Assembly (NCBI GenBank): GCA_002914805.1
Contig: JXTB01000093.1
Span: 835,989-899,988, forward strand
Origin: Parasponia andersonii
Taxonomy: Eukaryota > Streptophyta > Magnoliopsida > Rosales > Cannabaceae
DNA length: 64,000 nucleotides
Direction of reading: 5' to 3'
The notes beneath the pieces are model-generated. The model did not search any database. It had not been told where the DNA came from and saw only the letters and a program-made list of their open reading frames with translations. The position numbers and the translations under genes are program-made. The stretch's first letter is position 1. Every line of letters starts with the position of its first letter. Positions 11,673 through 24,541 of this stretch are shown here, piece by piece.

Positions 11673-13359
11673 TGTAACGCCCTTGGCATCCACATACTAT
11701 TAGTAGAAATTTATTAAATTTCTATTAACAAAGCTTTACTTTCTGAAAATATTTTTTTGTAATTATTTCTCCAAAATACGAACAATTTTTTTTAAAAAAA
11801 AAAACTTTGTGGCTAGCAGACTTTATGTACAAACATTAATTAAGTCAGTTTATATGTATATTATATAGCAAAGAAGAAGTAAGTAATTATTAAGAAAATG
11901 AACTAAGAACAACTCCACTAAGAAATTACAAAACATTCCCAAAATATAAGGAAACTAGGCCCCTACATATGGTCACAATATCTATATATACAATAACAAG
12001 GTTAGGCCTCTACTCCAGCTTACAAGCTTATGTTGTCATTTCAATTTATTACCTACAACACAAGACTACAATGAGCTAAAACTCAGTAAGAAAAATAATG
12101 AATGCCATACTGCTCAATGACATGAATTAAATATATGACCCTGCTTGCTTAAATGTTTCAGTAAAAATATTATCTTTTAAGCCCTTTCCTGTCTTGTGCC
12201 TACTGCCCGGTTTGGCACCATGCCTGTAGGGCTTCCTGAACTAATGATATCCCATGAGTTCTCATTCCACCGGCTCTTACCACAATAGGGCTCTTTACTA
12301 ACTTCACTCCATTGTTATCCCGTCGAGCTCAAGAGATAAGGTGGTCCGAGACTGTAGTTTAATTTATTATATAACTTGGAGGAAAAATATTATAACAAAT
12401 CTTCTGACTAATCCTGTCAAACTTGCTCTTTTCCTGAGGCTGTCACTCTGAAATTATAAATATTTATTCCCCTTCCTCGAAACAGTATCACAAAACCTTC
12501 TGAAAGTTACCTGTTACCTCTATTAAACTTTTCCATAAAATATACATGGCCTCATGATATATATAATAATACCACACTAGAAATGCCAAGCATGTATGCT
12601 AAAATCGAAATGTTAATACTCATGCTCATAATCGGAATGAATGTAAAACATAGAAACATAATAGGCATTTATATATACATAATTTTTGTGTTGCAGTTGT
12701 GTACCTTACTTACTTTACCTCTAAGCTTTCAATGTCTTTTCTCATAAAATGCTCTTTGCTCGAGTATTATTAGTGTGTCCCTAATATTTAACAATATAAA
12801 GATTCTTTGATCACTAAGCAGGTTATGCCATTTTTTTTTATTTGACATGAAAATGTACATGCTAAAATATTTTCAATCAAGAGAATTCAAACTACCAAAC
12901 AAGTAAACGTTTCCTAAACAAAATTGCCAATTCAAAGGACTTAGAAACTATCATATAATTAGACATACTCAAACTTCTCTCATCATTTTTTTTTTAATAA
13001 ATAGAACTTTTCTCAAATCTAGCAGAGGAATAATCCACTATGTATTCTAAAAGAACAACTTGTTTCTCATGATTAAACAACCAAGAAAGTTCACATAAAT
13101 ATATTTGTAGTAGTTAAGAAATATATAAAAAAAATTGAGTCACAACTATTAGACTACAATTTCGTATATACCAAACTATGATTCTTAATCGAATCCTCTA
13201 TAAAATACGAGTTACTAGTACAGTAATAATATAACTAGAGAATTTAATTTATGTACATTGGTTATATAAAAATAAAACAAAAGCTAAGCATCTTAAAGAA
13301 AGGATTCACTGCTATAACCATGTTACAATACACTCCTGACCATCTTTATCTATACATTT

Positions 13360-13421
<62 letters not shown>

Positions 13422-14381
13422 GGTAAATCCTCCAACGAATTGTGGCGTGAATAATCAAACATATGGATAAAACAAAGAATATTTAATTCACTAGCATGAA
13501 AAGAAGTAAAAGAACACAATTAATTTAAGTTATAAACTAGTATCACTAATACACCTATCTATATACTATGATTTGACACCACCTTCACGTGTAGTGATTT
13601 TTAATACAAAAGGAATAACTCCATACCTCATATATATATATATATAGACAAGTAGAAATGGAGAAGCTCAAGAATGAATATTAGGATTGTTTATACTATT
13701 TTTTTTCACGGACAAAATTGAGGAGAGTAGAGTAATAAGTTTAACCGACTTTGATATATTTGAGAGGAAGGAAACAAGACCAAGCACTATCTTTAATACA
13801 TACTAGCTGAAGTTTAAATGAAACTTGCCGACACGGTAAGTCAGTGCTTTCCTTTTCTTTTTTTTTTTTCTTTTTATTATTTTTTTAAAAATATAAAACC
13901 AATAATTTGCCTTAAACAAATAGAGTCTACTGAACACGTCATATATGATTTCACCATAATAACACATAAACCACAAATAAATGTGCGTACATATGAACTA
14001 AAAATTAAATTTATCTTGCGCAACTTAACTCAATAATTTACATGTAAAATAAAATTCTTATGAATTATTATGTGGAGACAAAATTATTACTCACAAAATG
14101 ATAATCTCCTACATGCAAGCCCAAATTAGATAATAATAATAATATGTGAAAATAAGTAATCCCATAAGATTATCATGTCAAGTTACTACATGTCAATCTC
14201 ATACCAACAAACATATCTTGAGCATTTCATTGCATTAATATTCTTTCGAGAATTAAAATTAGTAACCATGGTAAATTTATAAGAATAGTGCTCAAAATAA
14301 CAGGCACATAAGATCAATATTAAATGCAATACAATCATACTATTATTGGTTAATTAGCTTTATAAAGAGCTGGATGTCACA
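11673..14381 (-). repeat. 5' LTR of the gypsy element, 2.7 kb
   Basis: On the plus strand it opens TGTAACGCCC next to the PBS. The best matching far end is ...TGGATGTCACA at 14381, giving minus-strand ends TGTGACATCC...GGGCGTTACA, typical of long plant gypsy LTRs. A TATAAAG box on the minus strand lies close to the outer end. No coding sequence is seen inside; it is AT-rich. The outer boundary is inferred because the partner LTR is not in the window. Confidence 0.65.
13368..13416. repeat. (TA)n microsatellite
   Basis: About 24 uninterrupted TA units preceded by a short TACA run. A shorter (TA)n occurs near 13631-13645. Confidence 0.95.
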
Positions 14382-14392
14382 AAACTGAGCAC

Positions 14393-14590
14393 TGTGGTAC
14401 CGTAGCGCCAGAAGTTCAGTATCGTAGCATTAATGTTGTGGCACCGTAGTGCTGTTTCGTGGTGTCATGGCACCGTAGTGCTGTTTCATGGTGTCATGGC
14501 ACCATTGCCTGGGTTTTGTAGCATCGTAACACCATAGCCCGTCATTGCAGTGCCAGCCTCTCGACCGTCTTTGCACCACAGTGCCACAAA
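14393..14590 (+). repeat. Minisatellite of about 32 bp, GC-richer
   Basis: Repeated blocks of the type GGCACCGTAGTGCTGTTTC followed by TGGTGTCATGG. There are two near-perfect units at about 14441-14504 and more diverged units on both sides (GGTACCGTAGCGCC, GCATCGTAACACC, GCACCACAGTGCC). Each unit contains a short inverted repeat (GGCAC...GTGCC-like). Confidence 0.75.
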
Positions 14591-15165
14591 GTGCAAAACA
14601 TATTGCTGAATTCTTGGATCATGGCCTATTTGTCTCTAGTATTTAATCTATGTTGAACTCCTTTGAAGGAGGGGCAGAAAACCCTAGCAATTAGAGGTTT
14701 TAGAGAATTTTTGAAGGAGAAACAATAAGAGGAGGAATTAAGAGGTGACAAGGAGATTGAGAAAGCTTCAACGAGTTTTTCTTTCTCTTCCTTTAGTCTT
14801 ACTCTTCTATTTTCTGCAATGAACATGTATATGCTTTATTATTCCGTTGTGTTTTTATTTGTATGACAATGAGCTAAATACTTTCTCTAGAGATGTAATC
14901 AAACCTCTAATATAATTCAATTGCTTTGTTTTCCTTATTTGTTCTTGATATCCATTGATGAGTTAATTATTCTACCTTATGCTTGATGCTTCTATTTACT
15001 TGGCCACTAAATAGATTTGTTGTGTGAAATCTCTATAAACTTAGAAACGGGAGTTTAGGTCTGGACATAGGTTGAACAACATAAAATTGGCTAGTGTAGG
15101 ATGAGTTTTTGTTGCAACCTATATACTTGCACATTGTGTGTTAGAAATAGCCTGACATTTACTAT
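14591..15165 (+). other. Non-coding leader-like sequence before the gag remnant
   Basis: No gene. It is probably the LTR/5' untranslated part of the plus-strand gypsy remnant that follows. I could not place LTR ends or a PBS. Confidence 0.35.
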
Positions 15166-16620
15166 AAAAGAGGAGAATAAGGTTAGACACTCTTCTAGTC
15201 TTGAGCAGCAAGTAGCCAACCTCACCACTTTAGTTCAACAAATGGCTAGAGGATGAGCCACTCAGAAGGCTTATGGTATTTATTCCAACACAAGTCATTC
15301 TACTGATACATGTCCCATACTCTAAGAGAGTACACAGAAGCAAGTCAATGCTATAGGAGGTTTTCTGCTCCCATCAAATAACTAGAGGAGGTATGACCCT
15401 TATTCATCTACTTACAACCCAAGATGGAAAGATCATCCTAACCTTAGTTATTCAAGGAACCGACAACCCACTCCTGCAAGACCATAAGGTTTTAACCAGT
15501 GGAGACCAGAGTTTCAACCAATGCCTCAAGTTTCTCAAGGTTCTAGTGCATCTATGGAAGATTTACTTAAGACCATTGCTTCCAATTCACTCCAAAGCCA
15601 ACAAGAGTATAGAAATACCATGTATAACCTAGAGACTTAGATAGGTAAACTTGCTACAACTGTCAACTGACTTAAGGCACAAATTTCGGGAAAACTACCA
15701 TCTCAACTATAGTTAACCCAAAGGAGAATGTGAATGCGGTGATATTGAGAAGTAGGAGAGCTATTCAAGGATGTAAGGACCCCAGAGTTACAGAGAAGTC
15801 TAAAAACCTGCCAAACAATAATAAGCCAGTGATAGTGGAAGATGAAGAGGGTGAGACCCCTGCTACCCCTACAATTATAAAGCCAACAATTGCCACTACT
15901 CCTCCCTTTCTAAGCTAGTTTACCGACTCCAAAAAAGAAAAGGTAGATAAGAGCATCTTGGACATTTTTCAGAAAGTCCAAGTTAACATCCCCTTACTTG
16001 ATGTGGTCAACCAAATTCCTCATTATTCCAAGTTCCTTAAGGAACTCTACACTAACCAAAAGAAACTACAATGCAACAAGGTGGTTGCTTTGAGTGATAA
16101 TATTTCGACCATACTCTAAAGAAAACTACCTAAAAAGCGCAAGGATCCCGGGATCATGATCCTTATAACTTAGAGCATGTGCTCATCAAGAGAGGTGTGT
16201 GAGACCTTGGATCATCGATCAATGTCATGTTCTATGAGACGTATGCTTCACTCCACATTGGTCCTCTTGAGGAAACAAGCATCACTTTCCAGTTAGCTGA
16301 TAAGTAGAACATGTAACCTCAAGGTTTCCTTAAAGATTTGATTGTTAAGGTGCACAATTTGGTGTTTCTAGTTAATTTTGTGGTGCTAGATATGGAGAAT
16401 GAGGGTTCTCCTAATTCTACCCAAATTTCGTTAATGAGGTAGTTCATGAAGACTACTCGTGCTCCAGTAGACATTCATAATGGAAATTTCTCAGTGGAGT
16501 TTAATGGTGAAGTTTGTTGCTTTAACATTTTTAAAGCAATGAACTACCCGATGAAGTTCGAAGACATCGAGCTAAGGATGCCGAAAACTTAGCGCTTGTT
16601 AGGAGGCAATCTAAGTTCAG
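15166..16620 (+). pseudogene. Ty3-gypsy gag and protease remnant
   Basis: Forward-frame pieces read as the C-terminal part of a plant gypsy gag and then protease. Near 15210 is a QVANLTTL segment. At 15500-15700 a QPMPQVSQGSS...MEDLLKTIA segment leads into IGKLATTV. At 15730-15910 there is NAVILRSRR and the acidic linker, and near 15990-16040 VNIPLLDVVNQIP. Near 16200-16400 is the retropepsin region, where the catalytic D-x-G motif is degraded to DLGSSINVM, then LGRPF-like remains and VDIHNGNFSVEFNGE. Frameshifts and stops occur throughout, and RT is absent. It resembles the Athila/Tat-type gag-protease arrangement. Confidence 0.75.
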
Positions 16621-16687
16621 TTGTTAGTTTTAGTTTTTATTGTGTTTTTAGGATGAACATTAATTTTCCTTTTAGTTGTTTAGTTTT

Positions 16688-17354
16688 ATTGACCTCATCG
16701 TCGCGACCTTCTCCTCTACTAAGGGCCTACTCATCGACCAGTGGCTAGTTTGTCAATTGGTGGTGACTTTGTCGAGCAACTTCGGTGGTGGCTTGACTTC
16801 GAGCAAACCTTTAAAAAATTATTTTCTAAGAAAATGATATTTAAAATATTGAACTGTTCTCAAACCATTCATCAATTGCCTTCTACTGGTTAAGATTGTT
16901 TTGTCTTGATCTGTTTATCAAATTTATCTTAGTTGACTGCCATAAGTTTCGTTTATCAACTTCACCTTGGTTGATGTTCTTTTTTTTTTGCTTGATTTAA
17001 TAGATGAAAAACTAATCTGATTATAGAAACTAGTTTAGATTTGGGATTAGTTGTCAAATTTGTTGAGTTTAGTACACTTGATTTTTGTAGTTTATAAATA
17101 TAAACTAGTTGATAATCAACTAATCTAAAGGAAAAATAATCAACTTGCAGAAAAGTATAATTCTCAATCAATTTATATATTATAAATTAGTTGATAATCA
17201 ATTGGAAAGGAAATTAGTCAATTGGTAACGATAGAAAGGGGAATATTTGGAAATTCATTATTAGAAACTACTGTAATTGAAAAAAAAAATAGAAGTTGGT
17301 ATAAGTAAAAACATAAATTTATAAAGTGCTCTTGGTGGAAATTTCTAGAATAGG
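16688..17354 (+). repeat. Direct repeat A, copy 1 (partner at 22949-23760)
   Basis: Starts ATTGACCTCATCGTCGCGAC in both copies and ends at TTTC(T/C)AGAAT(A/G)GG. The copies are clearly alike over about 650 bases. Both contain a sub-repeat around AACTAGTTGATAATCAACTA, itself an imperfect palindrome. Copy 1 is adjacent to the gag-protease remnant and directly precedes the putative solo LTR. It may be an LTR pair or a duplication; the ends are not TG...CA. Confidence 0.7.
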
Positions 17355-17368
17355 ATACAATAAAAGAA

Positions 17369-20300
17369 TGTATAACAACCCCTAGTTTAACTATATCACT
17401 ATATAGGTCAAACTAGGAAGTATTATTCTTTTATGAACCATATTTTCAATTTTGCAAAAAGGTGGGCTAAATTTAAACTTTTCAAACTATAAAACAAAAA
17501 AAGTTGTGTGGTAATACTTTTTTAAAAGTGTCTTTACAAAATGTAGTACCAAAAAGTCCTTATCAGTTTATCTTGCCAATAACAGTAATATTTACAGCAC
17601 ACCAAAATATCAAAATACAAAGAAAGCATCGCCCCAAGCTCTTCTACATCTGTATGATCAGCGACAATAAAGCATGCTAGCTAACCGGCAACTCTATACA
17701 TCATATATCTTCTCACCTGTATCACCAGAACTAAATGAGCTAATGCTCAGTAAGTAAAGATCATGCATGCTCGTGAACGTATTTCATGCATAAACTTTAT
17801 TGAAATTTCTATTATACTCTTTTTTTCATAACTTTTCATTTTGAAACACTTTTCTTAGAAAACATTTCTTTATAAGGACCTTAAGTATCTCATAAAGTCA
17901 CAGCAGTTGGTAAGTCATGCCCACTTATGCGGAAAGAAAACACATGGCCAATGTGAACCATATCTACCCAACGCAAACTGACTAGGTAATACACCTAATA
18001 AATCTCATAGTACAATGCTCAGTCCTTGCGGTCGATAAGCGGTGCCCATCTATGCGAGAAGGATGCATGTGCAAACTATACTTACTCAACGCAAATATAC
18101 TAAATAATGTACTTAAAACATATCTCGTAAAAATTCAGTACAATGGTACTACTTTAAATCTAATGCATGGAAAATTTTACTTATTTGAAAATTATACTTA
18201 AATAATCATATCATGCTTATGTCTTTCATAAACAAAATAATAACCATATAAATAACATATACTTTAAATAATCCACATAAGCATATAGGAAAATATCTTA
18301 TATCTACTACTGTTCTTGTGATGCAGTTAAAATAAATCTTTACTTACCTTGTGTCCAATAGAAAAGATAGTGAAAATGGTCAATATCCTCTGTGGCAAGG
18401 TGTGTAGAAGACCTGATATGAATTTTATTACTAGAATGATCACCATGATGTAAAATGCTTAAAGAAACAGGCATAAGACTGAAATCATAACTTTCACAAA
18501 TTCGGGAAACCTAATCATAAAATGAACCAAAATCATACAAGTGATATGAAGTATATAGTAGTCAATAACTAGCACTGAAACTAATTAAAATCATCAAAAC
18601 ATGAATTCTAGTTCTTTAGTACAAAAATAATCAAAAATGGCACAAACTTTCGCAAAAACTACTCCATTTGCTTCTAATTGGTACCATTTGGTTTAAAAAA
18701 TATTTAGAAAGCACTTCCCATATTTTTAGGATATTTCCACATAATTAAAATCATGATTTTAGACCTGCAATAATATTTTACAAGCCAATTCCCACATATA
18801 CACATTAAAGAGGATCATTTAGAAGAATCTAAGTGCACTTGGATTCTTTTCAGTTTAGACAAAGTTTAAACCCATTTTTACACTTATATATCATCACAAC
18901 CAGTAATCAAATGATGTAATACACATAAAAGGATCAATGTCTTACACATTCTAAGTAAAGAAATCAAATTACAATTATAGATAACTTATTCTAATAATGA
19001 AAATACTTGAAAACATTTGAATCTACCAATAGCAAATTTTGGGGCTTTAAGTATAACTTTAATCTTCCACTTAAATTCTATGTTTCTAACAATATAAATG
19101 GTTTCCTAGGATCTTTATTCATCAAATAAAAGCCTGGTTCAAGAGCTAAAGCAACAGAATTAAACCACTAATTCTAAATTCCAAAAAAAAATCTCACCTT
19201 GACTAGTTCAAACTTTTGTTGAAATTATTGCCTTCAACCTCTACTAAATTGATTCCCAAGGCTTTGAAACTAATTTTAGGACTCAAGAAAATCTAGAGGA
19301 ATATTATTTTAGTAGTATCAAGTGGAGAATTAAAATAAGAAAACAAAGCCTAAGAAAAAGAACTAATAGAATTACCTTGACTAGTTTGGACCCATCTTAC
19401 TTTCTTGAGCTCTAAATTGAGTTCCACCACTTAGAAACTCTTGAGATATAGATAAAGAGAGTTTAGAGAAGTATAGAAAGTGGCTGGAGTGGTTCAAGTC
19501 ATGGCTGGAGAGGAAGAGGAAAGAAATGATCAGATTTGATCCAAAATCATTACGTAATGGCTAAGAAATGGCATAACTTAAATTCTAAAGGGTGTTTTGG
19601 GTATTTTGCTTATTACTTTCCATGTGTCAAGCTCTAAAACATCTTTGGCATACTCATCAAATTGCTGGTCAATCCAATACACCCAAGTGTAGACTAAAAT
19701 GGTGAAACCTATCTTAGGAAGTGAAATCTAGTCATACTTTGACTTATAATCCTATATGGCCAATCTTATTGTAATTTAGTGGAACCTAACCCCATAACCA
19801 ATCATTAAATATAAAAATAAGTCAATTAGACTCTATTTAATAATGCAAACATAGTATCAATACCTAATTATTAGAATGCACAAAAATGGCATTACGCGAT
19901 TAAGCTGAATCTAAGCTAGTTTAGTGTAATTAAACACAGTTCAGTACAATGACTGCTACCTCGTACTTACCTAGGACCGACAAATAAAATGCTATAAATG
20001 AGTCCTAAACATTTAATTAAAGCTATTTGATGTGTTAAACGCACAATAAATTTAACTCCAAAATGCGAGAAAAATATATTTTATCGAAAAATTACTATTT
20101 GACTAAGTTATTAACAGACATGATTCTAACGCATGTGTATATTGTATTATTATTTTTGAATGTATTCTTTGTTCCTTTCACACACCATTCTCTCTCTTTG
20201 AGGATATTAAGCCTTTATACTGTATGGGAGCACTTTGACAAACATTAGTATAATAATAAAGATCAAAATCATTTAACGATCAGAATGAGTAATTTATTAT

Positions 20301-20392
20301 AAATTTGATACTAGTTACTTGATATGTCTATTATGCAATATGAACATGTTTATTATTGACTTATTATGTATGTGAGAAGTTTGAGCATCACA
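17369..20392 (-). repeat. Probable solo LTR of a Tekay/Del-like gypsy element
   Basis: Begins TGTATAACAACCCC and ends GAGCATCACA on the plus strand, so the minus-strand ends would be TGTGATGCTC...GTTATACA, the same style as the 11673-14381 LTR. Inside it shares landmarks with that LTR, such as a GAGCTAATGCTCAGTAAGTAAA block near 17738 (GAGCTAAAACTCAGTAAG near 12074). There is no internal gypsy sequence at its 3' side, hence solo. Flanking 5-mers (AAGAA, AAATA) are not a clean TSD, so boundaries may be off. The ORF at 20063-20248 is not convincing. Confidence 0.5.
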
Positions 20393-20419
20393 AAATAGGC
20401 CCAAGCCCAGCCCGAGAAA

Positions 20420-20715
20420 TTAGTTATCGGAAACCGAGAACCAAATTAGTCGGTAGAAATCGATAACTAGAAGCTAGAAAAACCACTAACTAAAAAACAA
20501 CCAGTAACACTAATGTAATAAACTATCTAGTTATCAGAAAAACTAGAAATTAGAGATTTCGACAACTAGGGAAACTAATAACCAATCATAACATTGGTTA
20601 CTAATAACTAGGCTTCAATCTTGCAACTGATAACTTTGGAAACTAATAACTAAATTAGTTAACAGAAACTAGTAAACCAATTAGGTTGCTAAAAACCATT
20701 CACAAATCTTGTAAC
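20420..20715 (+). repeat. Direct repeat B, copy 1 (partner at 21685-21970)
   Basis: A block of about 290 bp made of ACTAGTAACC/AACTAATAACC-like words, ending CACAAATCTTGTAAC in both copies. It borders the gag remnant on the 3' side of that remnant. Confidence 0.75.
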
Positions 20716-21265
20716 ATCTAAATATGACTCACTCACCTGCTCCATCAATAATGCAATCTTCTTGATGTTATGCCTCTTCTTTACGATGCATAAGTCTTTG
20801 ATCATGTTGGTAACTGTTTGATCATATGTAACAAAGGCAGGTTAACTTTTAACTTGTTTAAGGTGTTCAAAGATCTCACATTAGTTTTCCGGTACTTTTC
20901 CTATTCGAAGAGCATAGGAAAATAGCATTTGCACCAAAGACTTCTTTTCAAGTTCTTATTATGCAGCATCTCTAGAACAACTCGAAGTGGTGGTATGCCT
21001 TTAATTGTTCAGCGAGCTAGGTAGAGTTGGTCCCTCAAGAGCCTTGTCACTTCTAGTAACGACGGCATCCACCTTTTTGATGTTGTATGCATTTGAGCAT
21101 GAGCTTTAGTCCATCGCCCTTTTGGGTTGGGTTGAGCTTGAGATGGAAACCGTTCTTGCTTATCTACTGCTACAGAAGTGGTGAGTTTGGTGATTTGACA
21201 TTTTATCTCCCTCTTCTCTTCTACCACTTGCGTGCATAATCTATCAACTGTTGGGGCATGCACAA
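20716..21265 (-). pseudogene. Ty3-gypsy gag/linker remnant, minus strand
   Basis: The frame 21009-21263 carries a gag tail with FPSQAQPNPKGR, a hallmark of the linker between gag and protease in plant gypsy elements. Farther down (about 20760-20900), in other frames, come KVNLPLLHMIKQLPT and a KRR-like run, equivalent to the VNIPLL...IKQIP block. Stops and frameshifts separate them. The direct repeats B flank it on both sides. No protease core or RT follows. Confidence 0.65.
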
Positions 21266-21270
21266 CCTAA

Positions 21271-22948
21271 AATATTTAGTTACCTATAAAATAATTACCG
21301 TTAGTAATTAAACAGTTTCTCTTTTTTTATAATAATTATAAATAAAAAATATGTAATAAAAAATTTAAAGGAAAAAACACTTTTCTGAAACTAATAAAAT
21401 TATAATTTGTTACTCTTGAAACTAGTAAGTAAATTAGTTATTAGAACCATAAACTAATTCATTTAGTAACTAAATTGGTTTTCAACCATAACCAAAACCC
21501 AATCTGATTACTAAAGGAACTAAATCGATTATTGGCTACTTTTGAAACCAAAATTCAAAATTAGTTTATACTAGTAACCATGAATCAATGTGGTAGTAAT
21601 ATTGTTTTTGAAAAATGATAGACATATTGGTTATTAAGAACTAGAAACTAGTAACAAAATTACTTCTTAAAATTATTAACAAAATTAATTATCAGAAACT
21701 GAGAACCAAATTGAACTCGATAACTAGAAGCTAGAGAAACTATTAACTAAAGAAACCAGTAACCCTAATGTAATAAACTATCTAGTTGGCAGAGAAACTA
21801 GAAATTATAGATTTCAACAACTAGGGAAATCGATAACCAATCATTAAATTGGTTACTAATAACCAGGCTTCATTCTTGTAACTAATAACTTTTAAAATTA
21901 ATAACTAAATTAGTTAATGGAAACTAGTAAACTAATTGGGTTGCTAGAAACCATTCACAAATCTTGTAACTAGTCACTACAAGAAACCATAAGTCAACTT
22001 TATTTTTACCAGTAACTAGAAATTAATAACCACCAGCCAAAAAAACTAATAACCATTAATCAAAAAAACCATATGATTTCTAGAGTAACTAATAACCAAA
22101 GAAACTACATGATTGCAAGAGAAACTAGCAACCATTCACTAGATAAACTATATTGTAATAATCAGTTTCCAAATTAGTTACTCAAAAATAAAAAGAATTA
22201 AAAAAAAAAAGGAAAAAAAAAAAAAGAAAGCATTCCTTTTTCTTGAAAATTAAAAAAAACATATTTAAATTAAATAAAAAAGAAGAAAAAAAATGAAATG
22301 GTGGGGCTTAATAAGAAAAAAGAATAAAAGGAGGTAAATAAAACTTAAAAGAAAAATGAAAAAATAAACCAAAAAAGAAAAAAAAACAAATAAAAAATGG
22401 AAAAATGAGAGGAAACAAAAGGGCCAAAGAATAAAGTAATAAAAAAATTAGATGAGAAAGTGAGGCTGATGAGATTGAGACCTAAGATGGAGTGCCCCAA
22501 AGATATGGAGACCTAACCGCTAAGTCAACAACATTTTAATTGATTCTTTTAGAACTTTTATTAAATAAAGATGCTTTGAAAAAAAAAATATCCATACTGA
22601 CAAGTTTGTCACTGCGTCCTTTAGCACCCATATTTTAGAAAAATTTCACTTTTTGGTCCTACAAAAATAACACTATGTTTTAGGTCCTATTTTTGTTATT
22701 ATTTTTTAAAACATTGGTAAAACTGTCCCAAACCCCAGAATTTTGAATAATGGGCTAAATTTGTTTTAAATAACATTTTCATAGTTTGAGTTTTCATATG
22801 TAGCAACAAATAGAAAACTTTACAAATCTAGCAATTTTGAATCCTAAATATCCAAAAATACTTAAAGTTTTATTGAAATTAAAACTGAACCAAAGAGAGA
22901 AAGAAAATGATAAGAGGAGAACGTGAAGAAAGAGATCTTGGAGGGACC
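21271..22948. other. Gene-free repeat-rich region with direct repeat B copy 2 and A-rich tract
   Basis: Contains direct repeat B copy 2 at 21685-21970 and further ACTAGTAACCA-like words on both sides (about 21420-21660 and 21970-22160). A strongly A/G-biased tract lies at 22190-22440. No coding sequence seen on either strand. Confidence 0.7.
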
Positions 22949-23760
22949 ATTGACCTCATCGTCGCGACCTTCTCGTCTACCATAGCAGCCTACTCATCAA
23001 CCAGTAGCCATTTTGTCTATTAGTGGTGACTTCATCGAGCTACTTCGATGGTGGCTTGACTTCGAGCAAACCTTTGAAAAGTTATTTTCTAAGGAAACGA
23101 TATTTAAAATATTGAACTCTTCTTAAATCATTCATCAATTGCCTTCAACTGGTTAAGATTGTTTTTTCTTGAACTGTCGATCAACTTTATCTTAGTTGAC
23201 TGCCATAAGTTTCGTTTATCAACTTCACCTTGGTTGATGTTCTTTTTTTGTTTTTTGGCCTGATTTTAATTGATGAAAAACTAATTTGATTATAGAAACT
23301 AGTTTAAATTTGGGATTAGTATTCAAATTTGTTGAGTTTAGTGCACTTGATTTTTGTATATTTAAATGCTTGCAAAGTGTTTTTTTTTTATATTATTTCT
23401 GGACGAGGTTTGATTCTAGAATGGTTATGGAATAGGTCCAAATGTGCTTAGTAGGAAAATAGTCAACTAATAGATAAGTGTAATACTCAATTAGTTTATA
23501 ATTATAAACTAGTTGATAATCAACTAATCTAAAGGGAAAATAATTAATTTGTAGAAAAGTGTAATTCTCAATCGGTTTATATATTATAAATTAGTTGATA
23601 ATCAATTGGAAAGGAAAGTAGTCAACTGGTATGGAAAATGGAATATTTGGAAATTCATTATTAGAAACTGCTATACTTGAAAAAAAAAAAAAAAAGAAAC
23701 TGGTATAAGAAAAAAAACATAAATTTATAAAGTGCTGTTGGTGGAAATTTCCAGAATGGG
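22949..23760 (+). repeat. Direct repeat A, copy 2
   Basis: Partner of 16688-17354. It is longer because of about 145 extra bases around 23365-23510 that include an additional AGTTTATAATTATAAACTAG unit. It ends directly at the copia LTR start at 23763. Confidence 0.7.
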
Positions 23761-24541
23761 CCTGTTGAATTATTCTGTATATCAATCAGAATTAATTACA
23801 AAATATTATAATTATATATTTATAATTAATTAAGATATATTTGTAATTAATTAGGAGATAACAATTAGTCCTATAAATTGTAATTCATTTTCAGAATCAA
23901 TGTAAGAAAAAATCATTCTTCTCATGGTATCAGAGTAGGTTTGAATCCTGTTCTTGTCAAAAAAAAAAAATCTAGAAATTTATCAATCCCAAATCCTATT
24001 CCCAAATTAAACCCAAAATCATATTCCCCAAAATCACCCGAATTTTAAAAAAAAAAATCACTTACTGGAAATTTTATTCTGGCTTGGGTGAGAACCCGTT
24101 GCCACTGATGCTGACGCCGACACCAATGTGAAATCACCGCTTATGCTTTCGTTTCCGGGACAATCCGCGTTGCTCTTCTTCAGTAGCGAATCTTTGCTGT
24201 CAAGTTTTGGTACCTCCTGCACAATTTCGTAGGGAGTGCAACTCCACATTCGTCGTCGCTCTTGGCTAAATCCCAGAAGCTTTTTTTTTTTGGCCAAATT
24301 TGTACCTCGTCAAGTTTTGGTACCTCCTGCACAATTTGTACGTGAAGTCATATTCATAACATCCAATAAGTCATATTCATCATATCCACTCAATACCTCA
24401 TTTGGGCCAAATTTGTTTTTTGGGCCAAAATCACTTTGGACTGCGTCCAATTCATTTGAAACTTCGTAAGTTTTGTATCATATATATATATAATTTCATT
24501 TCTTTTATTTCAAAAAAAAAGAGGAGAATAAAATAAAAAAA

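Larger units (their letters stand above)
8937..14381 (-). mobile_element. Ty3-gypsy element (Tekay/Del-like), truncated, minus strand
   Basis: Read on the minus strand it has a long 5' LTR (14381-11673), a PBS-like site just inside it, gag with a zinc-knuckle region, an aspartic protease and the first part of reverse transcriptase. It then stops at 8937, where the copia LTR begins. RNase H, integrase and the 3' LTR are expected beyond the copia element, outside the window. Motif content and the TGTGACATCC...GGGCGTTACA LTR ends resemble the Tekay/Del group, but the lineage was assigned by eye. Confidence 0.75.
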
